From the NCBI RefSeq assembly GCF_000276665.1, contig NW_004955434.1, positions 22,463,797 through 22,527,796 on the forward strand: a stretch of DNA of 64,000 nucleotides. The letters run 5' to 3'. Shown one piece after another: positions 21,491 to 31,139 of the stretch (position 1 is the first letter of the stretch; every line of letters starts with the position of its first letter). Below the pieces are notes generated by a model. It searched no databases. It saw only the letters and a program-made list of their open reading frames with translations, and had not been told where the DNA came from. The position numbers were made by a program, and so were the translations under genes. The stretch comes from Chinchilla lanigera. Its lineage: Eukaryota > Chordata > Mammalia > Rodentia > Chinchillidae.

Positions 21491-23363
21491 TGATTGCTCT
21501 ACCTACTGCTGCCTTGTTTCATTTCCATCAATGCTTGGTTCTCTAAATCGAACCAACTTGCTGCCTCTCCTAAAGTTTACTTCCTTATCCTCCTGTTTTT
21601 CTCTTTATTCTAGTGATGTATCAGCCTCATTTCCTAAAAGCAGCGCCTACCCCAAACAGCCGCTCCATCACCCCTCCTCCATGGACGAAGTCATGCAGCC
21701 GGCTCCAGCCCAACATTATGGCAACCGTTGGTTGAGCGACAGGAGCCACAGATGTTCTCTGTGTTGTTTCCAAGATCCTCGCCGTTAGCCTGATAAGACA
21801 TCACCTCAGTCTTACCGTCCATAAAACACAGGCATGCATTCTAGCCATACAGATAACAGAAAATTAGCAAATGTTAAGGCCTATGGAGTCCTGATAATAG
21901 GGCTGAGAAAAAAACTACTTAAACTATGTTGCTAAGAGGGAAAAACACCCTACTCAACATGTTCATGGGTGGGTTTGATCGTCCCCAGTGTTGAATGCTT
22001 CCTATCAGTCAACTGGAATCAAGCAAATCCAGAATTTGGGCTCCAATACTGTGTTTCATATGTTTAAAATTAACCCCTAACTCAACAACTAACTGGAGCG
22101 GGTCCAGGAGGAGATGCCAGCTGTCCCCACAACAGGGCCTGACATCGAAGGCTGTGCGGGCAGGGAGGGGAAGGAGCACAGGGAGGGATGCCTAGAAACC
22201 CCAGCCTCAGGTGGAGGCTTTCGCTTTTCCCTCCTCTCACGGGGTCTGACTCCGGGATGCAGCACCCGACAAGGGAGAGTGCCTCCTCCCAGGGACTTCG
22301 ATGGAAACATCCTCATGCTAACTAAAAACAAGGACTTTAGCTAACGTAGAGGAAACGTTGCTCAATGAATGGCTTTGTCATTTTCTTAAAACTTATTTAC
22401 TTGCTGTCTGTATTTGATTAATTCACCTTTCATGTTGATCGGCTGCTGTCAGCTAGGTAACGTATGCAAGCACATCTCCAGCTTCAGCCTGTTCTTCAGG
22501 GTTTGCAAGACTGGAGGTTGGGGAGAGGGAATAACAACTCTCCAAGCCACTTGCAAAATGAAAAGTTTCATTTCCCGCACATAAGGTGCCAAGACCTTTC
22601 TTCAGTAAGCCAGCAATGTTTTATTTCTCAGCTGGGGAATTTCAAATTAGAAGAAACTTCCGTCGTTTCTTACACACCTCCTTGGTCACAGAGGAAAGCA
22701 CTCCACCCTCCTCGATCCCCTTATTGTGAGGGTTTTACTACATTTGTTGCTAAACTTGCACTTACGTTTTTCTGGCAAGCTTTTACTGCACAATTTTTAA
22801 AATATTATCAGTTGGCATCTTCTTTCCTGCATGATCAGTATCTGCTGCATTCAAGTGAGAATGCACTGAAATTCCTGCGAGACTGATCATCGGAAAGCAC
22901 AAAACAAAATGCCAACATAGTAGCTCCTCCATTCTGTTCTTACGATGGTGTCTATGAAATTTTTGATCCATGCAATCAGATACTATTTATAATATTTTAC
23001 AGCATGCTGTCCAGTATTTAATATTATTTATCGATACATATATGGGGTGGTAAAATATTAAAACATATTAGGAAATTATAAACTTCACTTTCAGTAATTG
23101 AGGAGACCTTCAATCTGGAATAATTTTACTAGCCTGGTTGTAAACATGTTTACACAGACAGACAGACACACGGACACATACACATTCACATGTACATTTT
23201 CTCTTAGTTTTGTTATGCATATGAATAAGACTAGCTAGAGTTTTACTACTAGCCTAGACAATGTCTTAGGACACTTTTAATTTTTCTGTTAAGAGAGAAA
23301 GAAAGCTGAGCAAACAAGAGTTTGTCTTTCACTGCATTCCACTAGCTCTCCTCCTGGGTCGTT
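21491..23363. other. Unassigned sequence, possibly with conserved noncoding parts
   Basis: No repeats recognised over most of this block. The segment 22380-22480 is non-repetitive, with homeodomain-like ATTA/TAAT cores, and reads like conserved noncoding sequence. An open frame at 22464-22886 (140 codons) has no known domain. AT-rich sequence follows at 22980-23110. Confidence 0.35.
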
Positions 23364-23519
23364 TTTTATTTTTGTCTTTTTGAGACAGGGTTTTGCTATG
23401 CAGTTCGGGCTGGCCTTCAACTCACTTTGAAGCCCAGGATGGCCTAGAACTCCGAGTCATCCTCCTGCCTCAGTCTCCCAAGTGCTGGGATTCCAGGTGT
23501 GCACCACCACACCCAGCCT
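23364..23519 (-). mobile_element. B1 SINE, reversed, with internal duplication
   Basis: Reversed B1: 'tgagacagggttttgctatg', two tandem copies of the 'ggctggccttcaactca / aggatggcctagaactc' block (the internal duplication of about 29 bp), 'tcctgcctcagtctcccaag' and 'caccaccacacccagcct'. Confidence 0.95.
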
Positions 23520-24784
23520 TGGGTCCATTTTTGAGATTAGCTCAAGCTTGGCTCCAAGCCAGTGTGACAACCAAGTCTGAGAAGTCTCTTCTCTTAGAGA
23601 TTATTTCTCAGGTTTCTTTTTTTTATTGGTGGACAAGAGAAGGGATGGTGAGGGGAAGGGAGTCAGGAGGAGAAGACCCAGGCAGCAAGGCCTGAACTCG
23701 AGCAGGACGTCCCGCTGCTATCCTGGGCTGGGCAGTGGCGCTAGCGTTGGCCGGGCAGCCTTGCAGGACAGCTGACGATAACCCAGGAGTCGGAGTTGCT
23801 TGCACAAGTCCTCTGAGAGGCTCCAAGTCTCCGAGGAGCATCCCTGACTCTGGAAGCCAAGGTAGTTTCAAAGAATAAATTCAAAGCAAGAAAGGAAATA
23901 AAAAATAAAGTATCAGGTTAAAACATGTGCCAATAAGTAGCTATGACTAGACACCAAAATGAGTCCTTCTAAGCTTCCAAGGAGCTAATCAAAGGAAACG
24001 GGAACAAGTGAAAAATCAAATGATCCTTTCAGCATTGGAAAGGGCAGAAAAGAAAGAGCCTTTCAGCCCACCGTGAGGGATAAGACCCACCGTGAGGCAG
24101 CCAGACCGCTGCCACCCCCCGGCCGGCAGAGGACCCGCCCAGCCCACTGCTGACCCTGTGCAACACATGCGTGCAGCCTTCAGACCCTGCCATGTCTATA
24201 CCCTGCCTTTGTAAGAGTCAGAGAGGGGGCCGCCACGGAACGTCTTTGAAATTCTGCGTGAGTTCTAAGTGAAAAATCGGTCTGCCTTCAAAGCTAAATG
24301 GAAGTTTGGTAGAAGCTTGTACTTTCCCCTTAGGTTCAAAAGAGAAATTAATATCCCATCATCTCTGTTCATTTGTGTTTTCCTTTTACAAATGAAAGTA
24401 GAAATTATGATGGGGAAGCACCCTATAAAAAACAGAAGGTATTACAGAATAACAACATTCCTCCTTTATAGAACCAAGCCATTTTTAAAAAACAGAAACA
24501 TAACTTGCCTTAAGTCCATCCCATGCTAGTTTATTTCTGCTATTTAACAAGCTGAGGTTTTGATAATGTCATCATCATTTGCTCCTATTCCATTTAAAGC
24601 CATTTGTATGTGTAATGTTTACAGGCAAATGTCTGAAACTCTGCACAAACCCTGAGAGCAGTGAGCACCAGACACAGAGACCTCACAGGGGATTTCCACA
24701 TCCTGAACCATGCACTCACGCTGAAAAGAATTATTCTGGTCATGAGAATACCTTATAATAGTAAAAATATAAAAACATAATTGA
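23520..24784. other. Unassigned sequence
   Basis: No repeat family or exon recognised. A CpG-bearing C-rich stretch lies at 24095-24150. The open frame at 24269-24529 has no known domain. Confidence 0.4.
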
Positions 24785-25460
24785 GTGAACTGCAACTATA
24801 TATTAGGCCCCAGTAAGACTAACATGGACAAAGCTCTCATGACCTACAGTTCCGGCTGCAAGGAACTGTGAGCTAGTGGAGAAACAAGGAAGGCAGAGCG
24901 GGCCTGTAAACAGATAACTGCCGCTGATACTCAGTGGTAGGCACCGTACTCAAATTAGACATCAAGTTCCGGAGGGCACACACGGAGGAGCAGCCATTTC
25001 TCTAGGACTGTGACTAAGCAAGGACACCTGCACCTAGATGGAATTGGTAACACTGTCCAGAAGATATAAGGTGACCCTAGAGATAGGTGACAGAGGCCAG
25101 AGGCAGTGAATGTTTACAGCATCTTCCAAAAGCGGTGGGGACCCAGTACGAATAGAGAATGGAGACCGGACTGGTGAGGGCTTGGAATGTGGAGCTGGAT
25201 CCAGGAGCAGCTCTTCAAAGGCTCAGAGCACCAGGCCAAGGAAGGTGGACTTCCAAGCAATGGAGAGAATGAGCTGAGTGCGGGAGAATCCTGAGCTTTG
25301 AGGTTGTGTTGGAAGGAAAAGGGAATGGGAGTTTTGACTGTGACACTGTGAGGGTGAACAAAAACCAGAAGCAATTAAGGCAGACTGGATCTGGATAGGA
25401 GACAGAGAAGGCCAACTTGACCACAAAGTTGCTGACCAGTCAACTGGGTACTTGGCCGAA
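24785..25460 (-). mobile_element. L2, reversed, long diverged copy
   Basis: The left end resembles the reversed L2 3' end (attaggcccc.gtaagac, 'acaaagctctcatgacctac'), followed by gain-type purine-rich phrases typical of the reversed inner L2 (ggagaaacaaggaaggcaga, 'gtgacagaggccagaggcag'). Boundaries are approximate. Confidence 0.4.
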
Positions 25461-25489
25461 GGAGGAGATAGTAGTGGCTAACACTGACT

Positions 25490-25665
25490 GTGCGTGGTTA
25501 TGTGCCAGATCTGTGCTAACTGCTCTCATCTAATTCTCACAGTAACCCTATAAAATAGCTGCCATTTTTGTGCTCTTTCTACAGACGGAAAAAGTACAAG
25601 AAATTTAGAGAAAAATTCCTAAAATCACAGATCAGTACAGGAGGAGCCAGGACTTACCGACAGAC
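25490..25665 (-). mobile_element. MIR SINE, reversed
   Basis: 'tgtgccagatctgtgctaac', 'ctcatctaattctcacagta', 'accctataaaatagctgcca', 'acagacggaaaaagtacaag' and 'ggagccaggacttaccg' in reversed MIR order. Confidence 0.8.
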
Positions 25666-25849
25666 TGCGCAGTCTCCCTGGACATCACCGTCGTGCTGCT
25701 CACACCGAAGGAGACGGAGTTCAGGAGAGAAAGAAGATCACGTGCTAAGATCACCAAACTTCACATGTGATAAGTTTGGGTTTGGTTGCAGGACAGCAAG
25801 ACAGTGACATCTAATAAATTGCTGGGAAAATAGGTCTGGCCCTTGAAGA

Positions 25850-25925
25850 AGAATTCATTCATTCAACAAATATTACCTTTAGATTAAATACCTGACACTG
25901 TCACAGCTGGTTTTCTGACATCATC
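25850..25925 (-). mobile_element. L2 3' terminus, reversed
   Basis: The sequence 'attcattcattcaacaaata' then 'ttaaatacctgacactgtca' is the reversed terminal L2 motif. A second, weaker repeat of the theme follows at about 25930-25960. Confidence 0.55.
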
Positions 25926-27150
25926 AAAATATTTACCGAGTACCCGCCATGGAAAGTATATCTATCGAATTTTCTTTAAGCAAATAATTTCCAACACATA
26001 GCTGAACACATACTCTAAAATAACTCAGAGACAGCTCCTTCTATAAAATAAATAATTCATCTCTTAAGCACCTGTTTTTGCAATTTAAAAATTACCCATA
26101 TGAGCTTTTCTTAAAGCAAAGCACCCTATAAAAGTGTAAACATTCAGTCAGGAAGAAAGAGCTCATTTTAATTTTATGAGCCACTCAGTCATGTGTTAGG
26201 CTCAGGAAATAACAAAATAAATATAACTCAGTGAGCTGTGTTGATAGAATTGAACAGGAAGCCTATAGAAAGGAGGAGACACCTACAGATAAACAGAATA
26301 TAGATCTCCCTCAGAGGAAAAAAAGGAAGAAACTCCATTACCAAGTTCATGAACATTTGGAGGAAGGGAAGCCCCACTTCCTGACGGGAGGGTGGGGCTG
26401 GGGATACAGCTTAGTGGCAGAGCACTTGTTGGGCCTGTGTCAGGCCCTGTAAAAAATGATGGTGATAATAATAATAAGACTTCATGGAATTCAGTACCTC
26501 ACTTTGGGCCTGCCTTGGTCTGCCCCTCAGCTGTGCCATCAGCCTGCGTGACTGGGCATGCCATTCCCAAACGTACCTTTTGTGTCCTAGCTGGGGAGCC
26601 AGGGTTTGCCGCTTTTGCACCAGACCCAGCAGAATCTGCCAGGCACACTCACCTCAAGCACAGCTGCTAAGCTCCTGAGGAACCTCCCCGCACTCCAGCT
26701 CAGCCGCCTCATGCGGCCAGCAGCAGCAGGAGCCGCATCTATTTCCAGAGAACACAGTTCTCTTGCGCTGCTTCCCTGTGCCAAATGGCTATTACACGGT
26801 GTGCTTCGCTATTATGAAGTGGTATTCCTTTCCCCAAAAACAACATCTGAGACAATTTATATCTTGAACTTAAATAGTACCTTCTGCTAAGTATCTCAAC
26901 TGACTTTCAGATATTAGCTCATTAAATCTTCACAGAATCCTATATTGAAAATATTTTTCAGCAGTGACATAAAAATCAAGACATTTCTATTCATTTATGG
27001 CCTCGCTGAGAGCATTTACTGACACCTCCACACACTGAAGGGAAATCCCACAGAGGTTTCAGTCTTCCTTCAGCATCAGCAGACCCTCACTGGGAACTCC
27101 AAGCATGTATCGCCTCGTCCTGTCTTTCCCACCAGTGCTGTCCCCCAGTA
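25926..27150. other. Mostly unassigned; contains an ID
   Basis: Apart from the ID at 26393-26480 I recognise no family. Short open frames near 26.4-26.9 kb overlap on both strands and lack domains. Confidence 0.4.
26393..26480 (+). mobile_element. ID SINE (diverged)
   Basis: 'ggggctggggatacagctta', 'gtggcagagcacttgttggg', then a degraded right half and (AAT)n-like tail (26465-26480). The A box is recognisable, the B box is not. Confidence 0.75.
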
Positions 27151-27435
27151 CAGATGGTCCCTGGCTTACATGGTTTGACCTATGGTAGTTCAACTAATTG
27201 GGTTTTTTTTCCACTTTAGGATGGTGCAAAAGTGATATGCATTGAGTAGAAAACATACTTTGAATTTTTAATTTTGATCTTTTCCCCTGCTAGCAATATA
27301 CTGTATGATACACTGTCTCATGACCCTGGGAGGCAGCAGAGAAGGGTAGCTCCCGGGCAGGCCCACAGTTAGAAGCGTGAACAACCCCTGATGAGTCTGT
27401 CAGGATGTAGCCCATCATAAGTCAGCAAGCATCTG
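27151..27435. mobile_element. Tigger/pogo-type DNA transposon, non-autonomous
   Basis: The left end 'cagatggtccctggcttaca' and the right end, read in reverse, 'cagatgcttgctgacttatg' are terminal inverted repeats, flanked on both sides by TA, the target used by pogo/Tigger elements. The interior ('ggatggtgcaaaagtgatat', 'tttgatcttttcccctgcta') fits a MER8-like non-autonomous Tigger relative. No transposase coding remains. The length of 285 bp is typical of such a deletion derivative. Confidence 0.8.
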
Positions 27436-27439
27436 TATT

Positions 27440-27740
27440 CATATGTTGAAATCCACACACACCCCGCGTAATGGTGCTAGGAGATAGGGGCTTTGGGAGG
27501 TTATTAGGTGAAGGGGCAGACCTTCAGAAACAAGGTTAGTGGCCTTAGAAAAGAGACCGCTCCCAGCATGTGATGTTAGAGTGAGAAGGCACGTGGATGC
27601 TCACCAGACTGCAAATCTGCGGATACACGGATCTTGGCTTTCTCAGTCTCCAGAACCACGAGAAATAAGTCTTTGTTGTGGGTAAACTTCAGGAGTTTTT
27701 TACAGCAGCCAGAGAAGACAAAGACACTCCTGACCTTCCC
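27440..27740 (+). mobile_element. MLT1-type LTR (ERVL-MaLR)
   Basis: MLT1 order: 'catatgttgaaatccacaca', 'taatggtgctaggagatagg', 'ctttgggaggttattaggtg', 'ttagtggccttagaaaagag', 'tctcagtctccagaaccacg' and 'aagtctttgttgtgggtaaa'. No internal region is attached. Confidence 0.78.
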
Positions 27741-27811
27741 AAGCTCACCTTTAATTGCTGTCTACAGTCAGAGCCTTTCTAGGCAACCACCACAAGGAAC
27801 CATGGCCCACA

Positions 27812-27990
27812 CAGCATGGCAGTTAAAAGCATGGGCTTGAAGTCAAATGTATTTCCTGTGCAAGGATTAGAGAGTTTTCTAACCTCTGTGAGCCCCAGTT
27901 TCTTCATCCATTAAATGTGAATAATAACAGTACCTCCCAACATGCTTATGAGACATGAGTGTTACCTAAAAGGGTTTGCAGGAAGCACGG
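27812..27990 (+). mobile_element. MIR SINE
   Basis: 'catggcagttaaaagcatgg', 'gcttgaagtcaaatg', 'ttctaacctctgtgagcccc', 'agtttcttcatccattaaat' and 'aataataacagtacctccc' in MIR order. Confidence 0.85.
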
Positions 27991-28359
27991 GAAACCCACA
28001 AAAAATATTCCATATTAGTCCCACCTGTGTCCCCACACGTGAATTCAGCAAAGAGCAAGAAAGCGGACATCAGGAAATCTAGAACCTCACCCCCACTCTC
28101 TTACCAACTAGCCATATATTCTTGGGGAACTCAGCCTCTCCCATACCAAGTCTGATTCCTGAGCTGAGATGAGTTACCCTAAATAGCTGCATTTGGGATG
28201 GTGGCTGCAGCCTTCACTGGTGGCAAATGCAAGAAACCTTTTTGGGATCGTCCACCAGATCCAGAATGGAGACCTTGTAGATCAAGAATGCTTCCATCTC
28301 ACTTCTGGTCCCTAACAGATGTTGAAGAAAAATCTCCAAAAGGAAAGAACACATCCTAG

Positions 28360-28715
28360 TGAGTTTGGGCCGCTGTAACAAATATACTATGGGCTGGGTG
28401 GCATAAACACCAAAAATAAACTTCTCACAGTTCTGGCCGCTAGGAAGTCCAAAATAAAGGTCCTGCCAAACCCAGAATAATGAGAGCGTTCTTGCTGGCT
28501 TGCAGTTGCTCATCTGCCTGCTGTGTCCTCGAGTGGCAGAGAGCAGAAACAGAGAAAGCAAGCTGTCTCATATCTTTTCTTATAAGGGCACTAATCCCAT
28601 TTGTGATAGCTTCACCCTCCTGACTGCATTATCTCCCAAAGATCTAATTTCTAATGCCATTACACTGAGAATTTAGGCTCCACCCTGTGAACGGAGGGAT
28701 ACAAACATACAGTTA
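28360..28715 (-). mobile_element. MLT1-type LTR, reversed
   Basis: Reversed MLT1: 'gggccgctgtaacaaatata', 'gggctgggtggcataaacac', 'cttctcacagttctggccgc', 'taagggcactaatcccattt', 'tgcattatctcccaaagatc' and 'atacaaacatacagttaata'. It is nearly full length. The 115-codon open frame across it is not a gene. Confidence 0.82.
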
Positions 28716-29064
28716 ATAGCAGAGCATTTTTCTGGCTCTCCCTCTCAAATAGAACCCTAAGAATTCACTTTCTGTTATCAAAGAAAAAAATAACTATTCA
28801 ACTGCAAATCCTGACTATTATCTTGCTACAATTATATTGCTGGTATTTATTTCTCTTAGACACTCAAGTGGTAAAGCTCCTACAGGGCTCCATGGAAAAT
28901 AAGAGGTCCTCTACACTGTCATTTCCTCCAGAGATGTGTGCACGGTTCTCTCTTTTTCTCCCTGGAAGTTTCTCAGGATAGAACTGAGCCTGTACAGTCC
29001 AGAGGGGATTGTGGGTAGAGCACAGACTCAGGCACAGCACTCCTGTGTGCAAGCAAACACAACA

Positions 29065-29300
29065 AGGTGTACTGGACCCTGGAGTCAGCCGGCTGCCTGA
29101 AAGTCACACGAGCTGTTTGACCTCAGGCCAGTTGACTCATCTCTGAGCCTCACTTTTCTCCTGGAATACAAACATGGATAATCAAGCAGCTGCCTAAATC
29201 ATCTTGCCTCTAAGATCAAATGAGACAGTTCATATAACAATTAGGACAGTGCCTAACACACAGTAAGTGCTCAATAAATATTATCTGTGATTATAATTCT
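29065..29300 (+). mobile_element. MIR SINE (long)
   Basis: 'ccctggagtcagccggctgc', 'tgacctcaggccagttgact', 'ctgagcctcacttttctcct', 'agtgcctaacacacagtaag' and 'tgctcaataaatattatctg'. It runs from near the 5' end to the 3' terminus. Confidence 0.85.
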
Positions 29301-29319
29301 GACAGCCCTGAAATTTTAT

Positions 29320-29430
29320 GGCTGTGAACAACAAACAGGTTACATATTTCCCAGAGCCTCAGTTTCTTCATCTCTAATGTGGGGACAGTAATGGTTACGG
29401 GTCTATCATAAGAACTAAATAAGATTCATC
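29320..29430 (+). mobile_element. MIR SINE fragment
   Basis: 'cagagcctcagtttcttcat', 'gtggggacagtaatggttac' and 'cataagaactaaataagat' follow the MIR middle to 3' part, next to the preceding MIR. Confidence 0.6.
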
Positions 29431-29765
29431 TGATGTGATACAAAAGACATTGATAAAAATGATATCTGCTATATTTTACAAGTATTATTTATATCTAATA
29501 GGAAGTGAGGAGGTGTGGCCACAACAGCTGAGATGACTCCTACCACTGAGCTCCTGCAAACAGAGAAAAGCCTTATAGAGAGACGCATCTGTATAGATTC
29601 TCCTTCTAGTTCTATATTCAAATAAAAGAATATATGTAGGACTTCCTAAGCAACTCAGAAACCAAAACAAAGAAACTCTTTAAGTTGTCTAGAAGTTTCC
29701 AAATTTGCTAAGTAATAAGCTACTTCAAGAAGGATTACAAACCAAATCAATACAAGAAGACAACA

Positions 29766-30045
29766 GAGCTTCAGTGAGATTCCCCACCCCCACACACACC
29801 ATCACAAGACCAATGCTGAGACCTGGAGAAACTCAGGACTTTTAGTGAGCCACCTGGGAGGGGAGAGACTGCACTCTGCCCCACCACCACTATCATGGGA
29901 CATTGAGTCCCTGGGAAACTCAGGGACTTCAGTGAGCTTCCCAGGAGGGAGTGACACTGTACCCCACACCTTCACCATTGTGGGAGTGACGTTGAGCCCC
30001 AGAGAACCTCAGAATCTTTAAAAAATTAAAAAACAAAGGAATAAA
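29766..30045 (+). promoter_or_regulatory. L1 5' UTR with about 88-bp tandem monomers
   Basis: Three successive units start at GAG at 29818, 29905 and 29994, giving spacings of 87 and 89 bp. Each shares a 'ctggaaac.cagg.actt.agtgagc', 'ggagggag.gacactg' and 'ccac.acc..ca.ca.tg.gg' framework. A partial unit with an internal deletion precedes them. In rodents, tandem 5' UTR monomers of L1 act as Pol II promoters (known for mouse A, F, T types). Here the units are shorter, and promoter activity is inferred. Confidence 0.7.
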
Positions 30046-31100
30046 ATGCAATCTCAGATCTCCACCCCACCCAGAACAAGACCAGGAGACATCAACATAG
30101 AAAAGCTTAGAAGTCACACCCCTGAAATTTCTGAAATGATAGCAACTGAAGTAAAGAACCAACTACATCAGGCTATAGAAGAAATCAGATCAGAAATAAT
30201 CTCTCAGGTAAAAAAAAAAATGACAACAATAATGACAGAATTGTTCAGCACATCTAAAGAAGACACGGATTAAAAAATAGAAGAGCATAGAAAAATGATG
30301 GAAACCTTGAATGAACAATATAGGCAAGAATTAGAATGCATGATACAGATTCAAAGAGATATCCCAGAAATTAAAAATTCCAATAAAAGCTGGCAAAACC
30401 ACTTCATTGAAACTGATGATAGAATTTCATACCTTGAAAATAGCATTACTAATGATTGCAAATGGACAGATCTCTTAAAAATAACAAGAAACCAGGAAAC
30501 AACAATTCAACAGTGGCAAGATGATACAAAGAAAAATGATATAAGACTTATAGTGTCAGTGAAACAATAGGAGGCAACACAAATGACATAAAAAGAATAT
30601 TTGCAGAATAGCAGAAAATTTGCCAAGCATGGTAAAAGAATCTGACATATAATAAGTGAGGCATATAGAACTCCAATTAGCCATAACCAAAATAAATATA
30701 CACCTAGACATATAATAATTAAGATCCCAAAAATTCAGCAAAAAAAAACAGAATATTAAAAGCTGTTAGAGAAAAGAAACAGATCACCTATACAGGAAAG
30801 CCCATCAGAATCATGCAAGATTTCTCAACACAAACCATCAAGTCAAGAGGAGCTTGGAATGAAGTATTTCAGGTCCTGAAAGAAAACAACTTCCAATCAA
30901 TATTGATGTACCCTGCAAAACTATCCTTCAAAATTAATAGAGAAATAAAATACTTCCACAACAAAGAACATTTGAAGAAATTTATGACTGCCAAGCCAAC
31001 CCTACAAAGAGTACTGGAAGATATTCTACAAAGAAATAAAAATGACCACAATTTCAAGAGCAACAACAGAAAGGAATTTCCAACCAGAGCAAACAAGTAA
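30046..31100 (+). pseudogene. L1 ORF1 (RNA-binding chaperone), broken
   Basis: L1 ORF1p is the trimeric RNA-binding protein of the L1 particle. From the ATG at 30046 an N-terminal basic/polar part (to about residue 75) ends at a stop near 30270. The next frame (30274-30570) is rich in E, Q and K, fitting the coiled coil. The RRM-like core (about 30640-30720, 'SEAYRTPIS' then 'TPRHIIIKI') is in another frame. The C-terminal domain 30813-31100 is open, with 'LKENNFQSILMYPAKLSFKI' and 'KPTLQRVLEDIL', as in the family. About 350 codons in total, close to family length (around 340-370). At least three frame breaks. Confidence 0.88.
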
Positions 31101-31139
31101 GCAGAGGGGAAAAGTAGGGAACAAACAGCAGAAAACAAT

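Noticed and set aside
28214..28561. 115-codon minus-strand frame
   Set aside because: It lies mostly in an MLT1 LTR and has no protein homology.
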